Of a DNA stretch of 64,000 bases, positions 39,271 through 53,000 are shown piece by piece. Below the pieces are notes generated by a model that searched no databases, had not been told where the DNA came from, and saw only the letters and a list, made by a program, of their open reading frames with translations. Made by a program: the position numbers and the translations under genes. The stretch's first letter is position 1. Each line of letters opens with the position of its first letter. Origin of the DNA: Mastigias papua (taxonomy: Eukaryota; Cnidaria; Scyphozoa; Rhizostomeae; Mastigiidae); assembly GCA_964019165.1 (NCBI GenBank), contig OZ025271.1:13247759-13311758 (forward strand). The letters run 5' to 3'.

Positions 39271-41134
39271 GTTTCTACTTTCCCCAAGGTTTCCAAATTT
39301 ATTTTAATATATAGTTATAGAAACAGATATAATAAGGACACTTAACGCAAGGGTACGGTCTGCCCCCCTGTATCCTACACCGCTTCCGGCACCACTGGTT
39401 CAGCTTCTTCGTTTGCAATCAAGTTATAACTTTGTCGTAGCATGGACGTATATTAATTGATATTGACTGCACCAGTGTCTTGAATTATTCTGGATTTATA
39501 CTGACAGAAATTGTTGCAGACGCATGATATGTTTTGTGCAGAAAGTAAAAGTTATATGTTATAAGATTGCCAATAACGAAAGATTGTACTGCCAAAAGTA
39601 ATAGAAATTCTTCCAAACCAGAAAGGACAAATAAAAATAATTTTCATAAAGAAACGAAACCACTTAGAAATTAATGAATGAATTTTAGTATTGGAAATGC
39701 AAAGCCAATGAATATAATAGAAGCAAATAATTTCAAAGCTAAACTGACTTATTTTTTAATCAATAGTTTTTTGTTGTTTTCTTCAGGAGTTCGCAGTCTT
39801 ATTGACAGTAGTGGCTTTCTTCTTCCTCATCATTATTTCATGTTCTGTTACTTTCATCCATTACCCATGATGTGTAAAGGCTTAAAATGGCTTTTTATTT
39901 ACTCTTCAGAAAGTTATGTTCCCAATATTAAAATCAAACTGCAGTAACGTAAATTTGATGATCAGATGGAGCAGAGACATGCAGCAAGAAGAGGTTTTGA
40001 TTGCACAAAATCTTAACCAGTTTATCAGCAATGCTACAATAACTGAATGCATTTTAGGCAACTACACTTTGAAAAAATCAAAATGTGAAGTTGTCATCTT
40101 TATTAGTCATATTCTTTTAATTTTATTCATTCATTTTCATTGCCATCAACCAAAAAAGTAACAAAAGCACATTTACAACATACAACCCTGATAAGTCACC
40201 TTGGGAAATATTGTTTACCTTCAACAAGAGCAAAACTGGTTCAACAGTTATACAACAATAGTTATACACAACATATACAAACAGATGGCAAGGTATTATA
40301 CGTTATAAAGTCAATTGTTATTCTTACATGATGTTGCATTGTACAATAATTGCTTGTTCTTGTTACAAGTATCAATAAAATTGCAAGCAATGTTGAATGC
40401 AAGCATCAAATTGCAAGCAATATTGAACGTTTCATTTTGAAAGTTTCAAATAAACTAAGGGGTTGGAATAATAGGGGTAGTTGGATATTTCCTAAAAGCC
40501 CAATAAACGGGTTATTGGGATGAACGGCGTGGGTGGAACAATTCCCCCACGTATAATAGCCAGGAATGAACTTCACAAGTTGTGTCAACTCTAAAAAAAA
40601 TGAAAAAGGCGACTTTCTCATGTTTTTTAATATTCGATGGAATTACAGACTGAAGAATAATAAGCAGAGGGTCTGGAATAAGAATGTTCAAGGCGGAATT
40701 TTTCAGCAATTTAATAAGCGGTGGGAGGGGGGAGATGTGCATCTATTCGGGGTTCAAGAACACATCGTCTTTTCTTCCTCTAATCTGTTTTCAATTCTAA
40801 ACCTCTTTAAAGAAAACTCAAGCTCAGAGACAATAACTCTATATTTTCATCTTTTTCGTACCGCATCGATCGCCATTCTAACTTCTACAATCTTGGACCA
40901 AACTTATGAGGCAAACTGTAGATTTCGTACAAACTGGCACTGGTTTCACGTATGTATTGGAGAAATAGATAAAACCTGTTTAAATGATTAACCTTGGTAG
41001 GGAAAGGTGTCTTGAAGCATGCTATGGCTTCAATACAGCTGACTTTTCATACGCAAAGGAAACGGTTTGTCCTGGGTTTGCGGTTAAAATTGAAAGTGAA
41101 GATAGCTGCATGGGTGGATAAAAAATGTAAGTCG
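39271..41134. other. Uncharacterised spacer
   Basis: GTATCCTACACCGCTTCC and CACCACTG near 39370-39400 look like one end of a hAT-type element without a partner. An open frame at 40566-40991 (141 codons, no stop) has no recognised motif or splice context. Confidence 0.35.
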
Positions 41135-41222
41135 AACTTGTTTGATTATAAGCCGTCCTTGATTATAAGCCGCAAACAAAATGTGCAAGAACAAAATGTA
41201 AGCCGCGGCATATAATACGGTA
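41135..41222. mobile_element. Remnant of a 'ataagccgc' inverted-repeat element
   Basis: Repeated GATTATAAGCCG motifs end in ...CATATAATACGGTATA, which resembles the right ends of the TA-flanked MITEs at 2478 and 46848. The left end is not identified. Confidence 0.4.
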
Positions 41223-41234
41223 TAATGTTTTATA

Positions 41235-41600
41235 TGAATGACTCCTTCACAGCACTGGTAACAACCATCCAGTAAGATACGGCACGCGAATCGTAATTTC
41301 ATTGAATCAAAACAACACGATCACATACATCCAATTCAATGGTCCAATCCCTCTGTTATATCGTTTACTGATTTCTTTAAATCCATTAGATGGGATTGCA
41401 TACTTCTAGCTTAATGATCCCATCCCCCATTATATTTTTCATTTCATGTAACGGTTAAAAATTTGCGCTTGAATTCCCCGATTTCTTTACGTCCATTAGG
41501 AAGGATTAATTTGTAAATAATCGCCTCTTTCAAACTGTGAGATGATTTGATCAGCATGGAATTCTAAGCTAATTGCCCTCTGTTCAATAAAATCATTAGC
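41235..41600 (-). repeat. Dispersed repeat D, copy
   Basis: Matches 28690-29075 from CAGCACTGGTAACAACCATC to TGGAATTCTAAGCTAATTGC. On the minus strand the peptide frame reads AIIYKLILPNGRKEIGEFKR. Confidence 0.7.
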
Positions 41601-42519
41601 TGTGTCAATAAATAACTTTTTCTGTTGTCTTAAGATACGCAATATTTATTACATAATAGTATTGTTTGTATACTGTGCTTCGGTTTCAGTCATTGTCTAA
41701 TAAACTGAACATATTGATGTATAGCAAGATCAATGTGGGCAACGTGTAATCATTTGGACTTACAGAAGTCATATAATATGTAATGATGTACTAGTGACGT
41801 ATGTTGTGGAAGACCAACAGTACAGTATGCTGTCTAGCACACCTCATCAAACAATAAAACTGCTCAACTCCCGCCAGAAAGCCAGGGATGGACTGCAGGA
41901 GCAATGCTATCTTTTTAAGCTCAAAAAATTAACTGAGTCCTCCAGTTAAAAGTAATAGACTACGCGAACTCATTTTAATAGATTAAAAATGTTTGCAAAG
42001 TACAGCCAAAATCTTTGCTTAAATCTATTTATAATTGCATTAAAATATGTAGATGATAAAAGTCTTGACATTCAAATCTACGACTTTAACGACAGTTCAT
42101 TTCTATACATTTAAATGTGTACTGCTTGGGTGACATTAATGCCCCCCCCCGCTTAATTTCGATCATTTTCAACGCCTCAGACCGTATTAAGATCCACTCT
42201 TAATACTGTCATCGTACTGGGTATGAGTTAGGACTAAACACAGACCTACCGCAAGGAACTTTCTCCTTATGACAAAATTCAACTAAAATTTATGCTAAAT
42301 TGGGATTGGGGGATATAACACGCCCCAATACCCCCTGTCGTGACTTGTAATACAAGCCTGCCACCTTAATAATATGGTTACATCACATGGTCCACTTATG
42401 TAAATCTCATCTCTTTTGACAAGACAGAAAATTCATAAACTGTGTCTGAAAACCCGATGAGTAGCAAATAGGAAAAAAGCGCAACTGCTTCCTGTATATT
42501 TCATGCCAATGCCTCCTAT
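41601..42519. other. No gene seen
   Basis: AT-rich spacer with a C-run near 42142. Confidence 0.4.
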
Positions 42520-43790
42520 GTAATACTGATAAAAAACACCCAGCAAGATAAAGCAAGCGGACATAAATTTCATTGAATCTAAACAATACGATCACATACT
42601 TCAAGTTCAATGGCCCTGTCTCCCTATTATCAGCACCCAGCAATATAAAGCAAGCGGACATAAATTTCATTGAATCTAAACAATACGATCACATACTTCA
42701 AGTTCAATGGCCCTGTCTCCCTATTATCAGCACCCAGCAATATAAAGCAAGCGGACATAAATTTCATTGAATCTAAACAATACGATCACATACTTCAAGT
42801 TCAATGGCCCTGTCTCCCTATTATCAGCACCCAGCAATATAAAGCAAGCGGACATAAATTTCATTGAATCTAAACAATACGATCACATACTTCAAGTTCA
42901 ATGGCCCTGTCTCCCTATTATCAGCACCCAGCAATATAAAGCAAGCGGACATAAATTTCATTGAATCTAAACAATACGATCACATACTTCAAGTTCAATG
43001 GCCCTGTCTCCCTATTATCAGCACCCAGCAATATAAAGCAAGCGGACATAAATTTCATTGAATCTAAACAATACGATCACATACTTCAAGTTCAATGGCC
43101 CTGTCTCCCTATTATCAGCACCCAGCAATATAAAGCAAGCGGACATAAATTTCATTGAATCTAAACAATACGATCACATACTTCAAGTTCAATGGCCCTG
43201 TCTCCCTATTATCAGCACCCAGCAATATAAAGCAAGCGGACATAAATTTCATTGAATCTAAACAATACGATCACATACTTCAAGTTCAATGGCCCTGTCT
43301 CCCTATTATCAGCACCCAGCAATATAAAGCAAGCGGACATAAATTTCATTGAATCTAAACAATACGATCACATACTTCAAGTTCAATGGCCCTGTCTCCC
43401 TATTATCAGCACCCAGCAATATAAAGCAAGCGGACATAAATTTCATTAAATCTAAACAATACGATCACATACTTCAAGTTCAATGGCCCTGTCTTCCTAT
43501 TATCAGCACCCAGCAAGATAAAGCAAGCGGACATAAATTTCATTGAATCTAAACAATACGATCACATACTTCAAGTTCAATGGCCCTGTCTTCCTATTAT
43601 CATTTTCATTCATTGTAACGGTTATAGAATTAAGTTTGAGTCTCCTGATTTCTTTAAATCCATTAGGGAGGAGCCATTTGTCAATAATCGTCTCATTCAA
43701 ATTACAACATGATTTTATCTGCTTGGAATTCTACTCTAATTGCTCTCCGTTCAATAAGGTTACTATTTTTGCCAAAAAGCATACCACTTT
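42520..43790 (-). repeat. Dispersed repeat D copy, expanded by an internal array
   Basis: The right part (43603-43790) is ordinary family D sequence, with minus-strand IIDKWLLPNGFKEIRRLK. The centre of the copy has been multiplied into the 97-bp array. The left edge merges into D-like sequence at about 42520. Confidence 0.8.
42541..43602. repeat. 97-bp tandem array, about 11 copies
   Basis: Units start at 42541, 42638, 42735 and so on to 43511; the last is slightly short. Inner units appear identical. The first and last carry CAGCAAGATA where the inner ones carry CAGCAATATA. The tenth has an extra change (TTCATTAAATC), and the last two have TCTTCC for TCTCCC. 97 is not a multiple of three, so the repeated 65-codon frames are a by-product of periodicity. 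Confidence 0.97.
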
Positions 43791-44359
43791 AATAAGCCGT
43801 CCTACATTGTGCATTGGAGATCAATCTTTGAAGGTAAAGACAGAACGTAATACATTACAAATATATTGTCTTATTATGATCAATTAGTCTTATCGCTTGT
43901 TCTTTGAGTCTTTATATGATTAAATACTGTCCTTTCAATTAGAACTGACATTTGCAAACCCCCATAGTAAGGGATAAGAGACTGATCATTATCTCTTCCA
44001 AGGGAGGGATAAAAGACATGTAGGACGGAGGATCAAAATTATAGTCACTTAGAGGGAGCGGGTGGTAGGGGGGGTGAGCATAAGGAGAATTCTAAAAGAC
44101 GAAATATGGAGTTCTTTCTAAAGTACTGGAGTTGGAATTAAAGTTTTTACACAAATCTTAGAGGGAGGGGGGGGGCGAAATTCCATCAAATATATAAGTA
44201 TGTTAAGTACTTAACCTTCCTCAACTCTATCCAGTCGATGGGGCTGCGATGGCCCCCCTAGTGTGAGCAGTCCTCTCTCAACAGCAGGTCCAATGCACAT
44301 TGCGATGGAGCTGCGATGACTCCCCTGTGCAAATTGGTTAAGAGAGGGGCGGTGCGAGC
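43791..44359. other. No gene seen
   Basis: Contains G-rich runs near 44060-44175. No gene or element end recognised. Confidence 0.4.
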
Positions 44360-44485
44360 AAATGACCTACCCTTGAGCAACGATTTGGAAGCGTGGCCCG
44401 ATAGCTCAGTTGGTAGAGCACAGACGTACATAGTCAGGGGTCGCGAGTTCGAATCCCGCTCGGGTCGGTTATTTTCTCGCACTTT
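44360..44485 (+). mobile_element. tRNA-derived SINE, copy 2
   Basis: The tRNA-like body is 44395-44467. The acceptor stem GGCCCGA/TCGGGTC pairs throughout (one G-T), and the D stem GCTC/GAGC is perfect. The anticodon stem and the T stem each have one mismatch. The A box (TAGCTCAGTTGG) and B box (GTTCGAATCC) are intact, so polymerase III transcription is conceivable. Leader and tail match the copy at 5987-6119. The apparent peptide SSVGRA across it is a known false reading of tRNA sequence. Confidence 0.82.
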
Positions 44486-46768
44486 CACTTTTCATATAAG
44501 TATGTCTTCCACTAACTACCCACAAGTAATTCCTTGACCCCTCCCAAACATTTAACCTTGCATCATCAGGTGGAAATACAACGAGATTTTCCCCACTTAG
44601 GCCAGAATAGAAATCTAAGAATGAATGATATTTCTTACACATTTCAAAAAGGCTGTTATGATGTTAGTAATGCACACATTTGTATAGGAATATATGCTTG
44701 TTTTGCTCAACCATAATATTCTTAAAAATGTTTTGATTACGAGCTTATAGCTATTCCTAAAATACTCTTAAATCTCAGCGATTTTGAGCATTAGTATTCG
44801 TATGGACTAAAATCTTTATGATGAAAAATAGCAAAAAAACTTTATTGCGCCTTTGCAATCATCATCAGTTTAAACTTTGTTGTCATTCTTGACTGATGTT
44901 ATTCAATTTCATGGCCTAATATCATCAATGATAATATCAGAATGACTTTGCAATTGCATCTGATTATTCTTAAATCTCAGCGATTTCAAGCATTAGTATT
45001 CGAATAGATTATATATATTATTATAATAAAAAGTGTATAACAGACACTTCCCGATGAGTTGCTGAGTCATATCATAGTTTCATGACCCCCAGACAGAATG
45101 GGTGAAACTTCCACTTAATAATAAAAAGAACAATAATAACGAATATTTAACAGATATTAAGATACAGATACAGATCTATTGCAGATGTACTTGTATTCTT
45201 TCATAAAAAACATCACATAGACAAATGGTCCAAATCCTCAAGACGGTTGAGCGTTGTGTTATTCTTAAATTATTCTTGAAATTCAACGATTTTGAGCTTT
45301 AATATTCCTATAGACTATAATTTTTATAAATTTATAAGCGCTGATGTGAATAGCATTTGTTGTATGCGACATGAGATCATAGCGAGATGTAAGTTTTGTA
45401 TTGATTCAATGCCTCGATTGCATACAGTCAACTCCGCTTTTGTCATATTACAAGGGACGGTGGAGCAATACATTTGGTGAAGGACCCCATAGAGATGCTA
45501 TAATGCCAGTGGGGACAGACGGGATGTTATAAGAAATAAAACACAATACGCTTACGGCCGGCATAATAACACAACTGTTAGATAATATTTCAACTCACTT
45601 AATTCTCCAAGAAGTCAAGGATAAATTTTCAGCTCTTGTTACTATGATTTCTGCTCGATTTGGAGTACAGTAAAATCACTTGCAATTCCATCACGTCAGA
45701 CTTCAATAGGATTAAAGAACAACCCGTTTTATCCAGGATATAAAAATGCATTAAACAAGATAAATAACAAACTTCATATTGCTTCAGGGATGCATTTTCA
45801 GCTCTTCTTCCTACGATTTTCATTCGATTTCGAGTGCAGTAAAATCAATTGCAATTCTACGTCGTCAGATTTCACCCATGGTCAACTGATATTGGAGAGC
45901 AACCACATTTTAACCTTCATGTTGTTTCATATATGGCTTAGCAACTGAAGGAATGCACTTTGCTTTACCCCTGAACACTCTTAGGAATTTGTAGCGAAAT
46001 AAAAATCCTGTACAAACTGCACGGATCGGATACAACAACAGTTGATTTTTCCAAACGGGGCGCCTGCTGGGAAATCACAGCTTGGAGGGAGGGGGGATGG
46101 GAAATGTAAAAAGGATCTCTTCTTACTCCACGAAGTATATCTCTCCATAAATTAATTGCAATATTAACATAAATAAATAAGTTAATTATTTCTATCCGGG
46201 TATAAACCACGATAAAAGGCACAACTTAAAGAATGATTATTGACCAAAGACTGTTACTCTGATTTCTGTCAAGACATGACTACCTTTTGGCAAATCAAGA
46301 AATATGAAGGAATATTACATCAACTCATGACCAACTATTAATCCAAGCAGTTCCATTTTCTCAGCCCTTTTATGATTTTGCCACAAAATGAGAATTTTTC
46401 AAACAGTATACTGTATCATAAAACTTGTTGGAGTCCTGACACTCTATGCTGTAAGCTGTTGTTCCTTATGAAGTAAGCTAAATGAGTATCAATCCGTTGT
46501 ATCTTGAATAGGCCGAAAGCTTGAACCTCCTGAGTGGTTGAGAAGTAACAACGTGAAAAAGCCGATTAACATCATAGATAAATGGGTTGAGTGGAGCAAA
46601 AAGACGGGGGATTGAAACACACCGTGTATAGGACTTGACAGTAAAGATTTACCTTAGTCCTTTCAAATTTAGTCCCCCTTTAATTCTCGCTACCTATAAT
46701 TGTCGTTCTTTCAATTTCCCCCTGATCCTTCGTGTTTCCCCTTTCGATTTTCAACATAGCATAATAGA
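44486..46768. other. No gene seen
   Basis: AT-rich. The phrase AAATCTCAGCGATTTTGAGC recurs in altered form near 44770, 44975 and 45280, suggesting a worn repeat of roughly 200-300 bp spacing. No exon seen. Confidence 0.4.
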
Positions 46769-46847
46769 ACATAACATAACATAACAACATAACAACATAA
46801 CATAACATAACATAACATAACATAACATAACATAACATAACATACCA
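46769..46847. repeat. (ATAAC)n microsatellite, left part
   Basis: Pentanucleotide run. It continues at 47332-47366 on the far side of the MITE, so the MITE inserted into it. Confidence 0.95.
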
Positions 46848-47331
46848 TACCGTAAATTCTCTATTAAGCCCCCCAGGGGGCTTATTGATTTCAAGCGCTC
46901 TAGAGGGAGGGCTTATTAGAGAGGGGGGCTTATAAGAGAGCGGGGGTAAATAAATTTTTTGAAAATTTTTAATAGTATACTGCATATTTCCTGTTTGAAA
47001 ATAGCGAGCAATATTTAAATTTATTAGTCTATACATCATAAGTTCCCAGCAGAACAAACAAAATTGAAAGATTATGTGGTAACCGTTGATATAGAATGTT
47101 TTTATGTGCAGAAAGTCAATTAGTGACTTTGATTCTTTAAAGGTTGGGAACTATTGTTTACTGCGCGTGATTACGCTTAACATACTTACTCCTATGAAAC
47201 TTGGTACTATTCAATATTTTATAAGGAGGGGGGCTTAATAGAGGGGGGCTTAATAAATTTAGTCCAGAAAGGGGGCTTATTGGAGAGGGGAGACTTAATT
47301 GAGAGGGGGGCTAAAAAGAGAATTTACGGTA
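46848..47331. mobile_element. MITE with TACCGTAAAT ends, copy 2
   Basis: The left end TACCGTAAATTCTCT and the right end AGAGAATTTACGGTA are perfect inverted repeats, followed inward by CCCCCC/GGGGGG. It is 484 bp, bordered by TA, rich in internal 'gggggcttatt' motifs, and lies inside an ATAAC microsatellite. The related copy at 2478-2959 is 482 bp. No protein. Confidence 0.9.
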
Positions 47332-47366
47332 ACATAACATAACATAACATAACGTAACATAACATA
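47332..47366. repeat. (ATAAC)n microsatellite, right part
   Basis: Continuation of the run interrupted by the MITE. Confidence 0.95.
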
Positions 47367-48835
47367 TGAGAAGTCTGTTGGTACTACAGAACTTCACTAT
47401 AGCACGAAAAAGCGGGAACATTGTTTTAGCATACTGAAAGCTTTCTTCGTCCGACACTCGTCATTATACGTCTATAAGTGCAAATCGTAACACGTTGCCA
47501 GACTGCTGATTTTTCTATACATTAAGAGTTGCATTAGGTACAAATCTAATAGGAGGATCACATCCTCTCGTGTGAGGCAAAACATGAGAGCCTATAGGCC
47601 TATTCGGACCGTTTCGTAACAGAAAATGTCAAACAATACGTGGCACCAAAATGTAATGTACAAACAACATCATTATGTACTGTAGCTTGTTAAGAAGACA
47701 ACTCACCGTATAAGAAACCATCTCGCACCAAAGTGTGCAGGCTCTTTGAAGATAGCTCACTTTCACAGCCATATTCAACTCCATCCTCTTGAGTGATTCA
47801 AAACAGAAATTCAAACATGCAGCCAAGTACTTCATGTGTATATGTATCCAATTTTTGATAAAGGGTACTTGGAGGGAATAAAAGTGTACATGGAGGCCAT
47901 GATTGCTCTATATTGTAAAATTGAGCAAAAATTGACACCATTGTGAAATTGTGCATAAATAACAATAAAAAGATCTAGTCTATGAAACAACTGAAATTAT
48001 GATGATGATGATGCTGATCTTGATCTTTGCACTGCGGCCTTTAGCTTTACATCGTCAGGATGCCTTGAGTCGAGCGGTCTTTCGAGTCGTTGTAGAGAAT
48101 ATACATTGTAATAGCTATTAAATATACTTCAACTTACTGTACAAGTGGTTCGGCGAGGAGACTCACGTCCCTGCCATTGAACCTTCTCTTCCTTTCTTCT
48201 ACTATAAACTCGGTATATATATTCGAAAGCATGCTTCGATTGCACAAGCATTGCAATTACAACATGCAATCGTCACGCGCAATCGTGCTACCAAAATCTA
48301 ACCAAATATAGTGTTATTCCAACCTTATCTTATTCTTGAACCATACTTGCATTCGAGTCTGATGCGAGGCTAGAGTTTACGAAATCTTTAACAAAGGAAA
48401 GCCTATAGTTTAATGCAAGGCGATGATATAGGGATTCCATATCATGCTGTCTAGAACTTGCGTCATATGCGAATCTGGTTCCACGTGTAATAGATACAAA
48501 TGGGTCTACTAGGTAATACTAAATATGGCAAAGGTTTGCCTCCTACAGAAGAGATAATTCGTGTATGGCGCAATGCGTACAGTAGATCTTGTTGCATATC
48601 AACCCATTCTCATGCCAGAATACATGACTATGACGATATGCAAAACTTCTAAATTACGCCACTATGATGATAACTGCGGACGAATAAGTTAGTCTCCAGT
48701 CTCCATCCAGTGAAATAGAGACACCTTAATACGTTGTCTAAGGAGGCACACACTTGCTTGCTGTGAATGCTGTAATGGTTGCCTCGTGAGATGGAATAAA
48801 ATGGAAAATAGCGCACTAAGAGAAATTAGAGGGAC
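47367..48835. other. No gene seen
   Basis: A short GAT run lies at about 47999-48012. No exon recognised. Confidence 0.4.
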
Positions 48836-50077
48836 CAGGGGCGGATCCAAGAATAAAACTGACAGCTGCACAACATAGGAAACATTTAAGGCAAGGGCGT
48901 GGCTCAAAGCTGGCTGGTTGCCACGCCTAGTTTTGTCAGCATCATACATATATTTCGGCTGTTCACATTAATTGCTTCTCTTTCAGTGGTTCTCTCTTGA
49001 AACACACAATAGACATCATCCAAAACAACAGTAAGTGCTAACGAAGAAATGGTAAAAAGAGGTCTTATATGGATGAAAAATATATCATTGTCATTCGTTT
49101 GTCCAAACTGGTTCCTTATCGATATTAATAAATACAAGCATTCAACTTTTATAAGTGATTTCTAAAATATCCCCTTCCTCAGCACAAAAGTCGACGTCAT
49201 CGATAGCATGACATTCAAAGCGGGCTGCCAATCTTTGAGGTTGTAATGTCCTTCTTCGGCTGTGCTGTTTATCCCATCAGCACGGAATCTCTTGGTTCTG
49301 TTACTTGTTCCGCAATGTGACGAATGATTTTCTTCCCATTTGATGCTTAAAAAGTGAAGACAGTTACGAAGAATCACGAGCCACGTTTAGAACTATCTAC
49401 CCCCAAAGTGAGACGTACTTATTGATCAGCCCTTCAGTTCTGAGATCCACGAACAGTGGCGGTTCGACGAGGGAATGAACAACATTTGTACCTAGAGACA
49501 TGCAGGGCCTAAGACTTATCAACTGACTCATCAAAATGTTGAATAGCGTCTCTGAGTCTGAAGCAGCAGCTACCAATGACACTGAATCTGAACAAATTAA
49601 AAACTTGCAATTGTGCAGCGACAACTAACAATCGTGCAGCAGAACCTGACAATCGTGCAGTAAAACTTAACAATAGTGCGGATTACTGGTGATTTGATTT
49701 CAGGATTGTTTTCTTTTATCTAAAATGTCAGATGATTGTGCAGCATCTCAAATTCTCGACAATGGTTTGTGCAGCACATCGAACTCGTAATGCTGCACAA
49801 TAGATTCTACTGTATCACAATCGTTTTAGAGCGCCTTACAATTGTCTCCTATCACAGCACAATAGTCTTCTGACAGGCTACAATTCAGGACACAATAAGC
49901 GATGAGCCAAATATGGAATGCTCAATTCGTTCTCAGCACTCAGCACAAAAGTGATGACGAGACCAGGTACGGGGGTACACAAAGATCTGAACGATGCTGC
50001 TGGGGGATTTACGAAGAGTTTTCTCGAAATTCGACTGCCTTATGTAAAGCTTGTGCATTACCCTGGATCCGCCCCTG
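48836..50077. mobile_element. 1.24-kb element with hAT-like ends
   Basis: The left end CAGGGGCGGATCCAAG and the right end CCTGGATCCGCCCCTG are 16-bp inverted repeats with one mismatch. Flanking 8-mers agree only in part (AGAGGGAC and ACAAGCAC), so the target duplication is weak. Inside are a hairpin around GGCGTGGC/GCCACGCC near 48897 and several 20-odd-bp repeats with CAATCGTGCAG near 49590-49680. No hAT transposase motif was found. Confidence 0.6.
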
Positions 50078-53000
50078 ACAAGCACGACCTTTAGCTTCGC
50101 CACTGGCTGTAATGTATAAATGATATATGCCTTTCAACAAGTTAGTCACAATCACTTGCCTACAAACTTTGACTTATACAAATGATGCATGATGTGGAGA
50201 GTTTACAATGCTTAATAAATTATCGTAATAATGGACATATGAGTGTATGTAAAATTTTAAAGAATATGACCACTCAGAATGTCTTTACTATCTGCATAGG
50301 GTGATGTTACTAGTTGAAGAATAGATGTGTGTACACGCTGCGCATTATGAAGCCTTTGAGCGTCTAATATATGCAAACAAAAGTGAGTGTCAGTGGAACA
50401 TCTTGATATGTGCAAATGTTGCAAACATGAAGAATTAGACTTGTTACATATAGTAAACAAATTAAACAAACATGATAGACATTCTTGTTTATGTATAGGG
50501 CTCAAATTTTATAACTCGCCACATTCTACAGAAAATTAATATATCCTCTCTTCCAACAGACATTCAGTTTTATGTGCTTATATTATATAATCAATATCTC
50601 CATATCCTACAGAGTGTAGATATATCATGACGCTCCAGTAGCACTTTTCAAGATTTGCGTATATTAGAAATTCTAGTTCGTTATATTCTGCAAATTCCTC
50701 TCATATCCATTCGTGTAATATGGCACTCATTTGTATATATATTCACTCATATGCCATACATGGGACAGCCTTGACTCATGTAATACCAAGAGCTACATAT
50801 ATAGTTAGTTTACAATGCTTCACGTTCTGCATCGTTTGCATTTATTGTTTCCTTATTTAGGAAACAATTCTGATATGTATGAGCCCAAAATTGCATACTT
50901 ACAGATTGTCAGGAACCTTTTCCTTCTTGCATGCAAGCATACAATTTTTGTAGAACCCCCTCCCCCTTTTTTGCTTGTGTATGTGAATAGCCCCTTATAG
51001 ACCTTGTTTTCACTTTTGTCCAGCTAATGCTCTTTCAAACATGAAATGCAATCAGTAGTGAGTTTGTAATTTTACATTTGACTAGACATCCATTTACTTG
51101 TCTGACTTTCCTTCCTGCAATAGGAGGAGGTAAATCTATTTGTTGCATTAATCAGTTTTAGTTGTAATGACATTGTATTTCCTCCTAACAGGCATTTCAC
51201 AGATGCTGCTAACATTCTAATTCGTTATATCCTTGCTATCCATTAGGCCCACAGTTTTTTGAGGATAGCTTACACATTTTATCCCTTCAAATAATTGAAC
51301 CGTAAACATATCTTTTCCTCCATAAGATATTCTCTTTCACATTCATAGTTTTCCGTTTTCTTCAGATTCTGCACATATCCATCCATCCAATACACATCCA
51401 TTTTTATGCAGATAGTTTAAACGTTCTAATTCTTTATATAGTGCAGATTGTCCATAAGTCTATTTGCTATTTCACAATCGTTTCTATATGCATACTGTAC
51501 ACAAACTGGTTCAAAGTGTTGAGCTGAAATTGCATTTGATAATTAAGTTATCTAATGTGCATTCATTTTTATTTCTTTGCGTAAATTGTACATATCCATT
51601 TGCTCAATACACATCCGGTCTCAGTCTATTTTAGACATTCCACATCTCCTCCACATCTCCTCCACATTATGCAGCATTTATGATCCAATACTCAGTTAGA
51701 ACTTTATCATTGACAAGTATATTTTAATAATCTTATCATTTTAATACTCATATTTGGCATAAGGAAAATAAAGTAAAAGCATATGTGTCTGTTTCTTGTC
51801 AGACTCAAGTATACTTAAATTGTCGCTTCGTTGCAGGAATGTGTCATGAAAAGTTGAGAAGACTGCTTAACAAATGAACTGGAATTAACATCACGCTTTA
51901 GTTATCACTGTTATGTCATGACACTTTATTTACCAATGCTATATAATGTCAAAGTGTATACATAAGTTTAGGATGGTAGGCCATATCTTTGTGATAGACG
52001 AACTTCTACAGTCAATTGGAGACGTGTGCAACTGTTGATGTGCTGTTTAAAACGTCAATGGCCTTTTTTGTTTTTTTTATGTAATATTTTAGTGGAATAT
52101 ATGCCATTTGTGCTTTTTATGTAACCTGGTTTTGTTTGAAAGGGAGAATAATTATGTGCTCGAACCTCAATCTCTATCTGTGTTATCAACTATCTTCAGA
52201 TCAGTCTGCAAACTGTTCAAACAAGCGTCTTCTGAATATAAACAAACTCTAGACATCCCAGAAGCCTACTTTGCAAAATATTGCTTGCTTCTTCAAGCAA
52301 GATCATATTCTTCAATCTTAGTAAATGAATTAAAAAACAATATATTAATCGCATTGTATCACAAGTGTTTAATTTGATAGGTTAAATGTAATGCAATATT
52401 TTATTTCAGCACAGCAAAACTAATCTGAAAAGCTCCACTCCTTCCCCCCTCCTATTCAATGGTGTACAATTTATGCGCTTGACGCATTCGCCTGTACATC
52501 GTCTAGATCTAATGTATCTATTTGATAAACAATACATATCTTTTAGTAATCATTTGTTATTATAAGCACTTTTGGGTTTCAGAGAAAAGGCTAAGATCAT
52601 TAGAGGGTGTTCTTGTCATACACAAGTAGAATTGCTATTGTTATATTCCTTAAACATATATTAAATTATAGAAAGGAACAGCTCCAAAAAGGCATGTCCT
52701 ATTTGTCAAGCTTCTCAAACATTCCCTTTTTCAAGGTTTTGATTTCCGTGGCACATTCTCCGGACCATTTCGCAAGTTTTCCACTTATCGCCGACGTAAA
52801 ACTACCCTTTTTCGAGTAGCATGCGAAGACAATGAAGAAACCATTTGATTTGAATTGCAAATAGCAGGGTTTTATTTTCATACAAGGAAGAAAACACTTT
52901 AGTTAAAATAAAGTTTAGCTTAAGGGTCACAGCCGTATAATCGAGGGACAGCTTATCAAGCTACGGTTAATTGAGAAAGTACTGTAAAGGGTTCCTTAAT

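Noticed and set aside
40566..40991. 141-codon open frame as a possible gene
   Set aside because: No recognised motif, no splice signals of note, and composition close to background.
42541..43602. Regular repeats resembling a CRISPR array, or a family of repeated 65-residue proteins
   Set aside because: The units are directly joined with no unique spacers, and the period is 97 bp, which breaks the frame each time. The repeated 'proteins' are the same DNA read anew, and the unit comes from a dispersed animal repeat.
44395..44467. Functional tRNA gene with ACA anticodon
   Set aside because: Anticodon and T stems each have a mismatch, ACA is not a usual decoding anticodon, and a second copy shares non-tRNA flanks, so a SINE is more likely.
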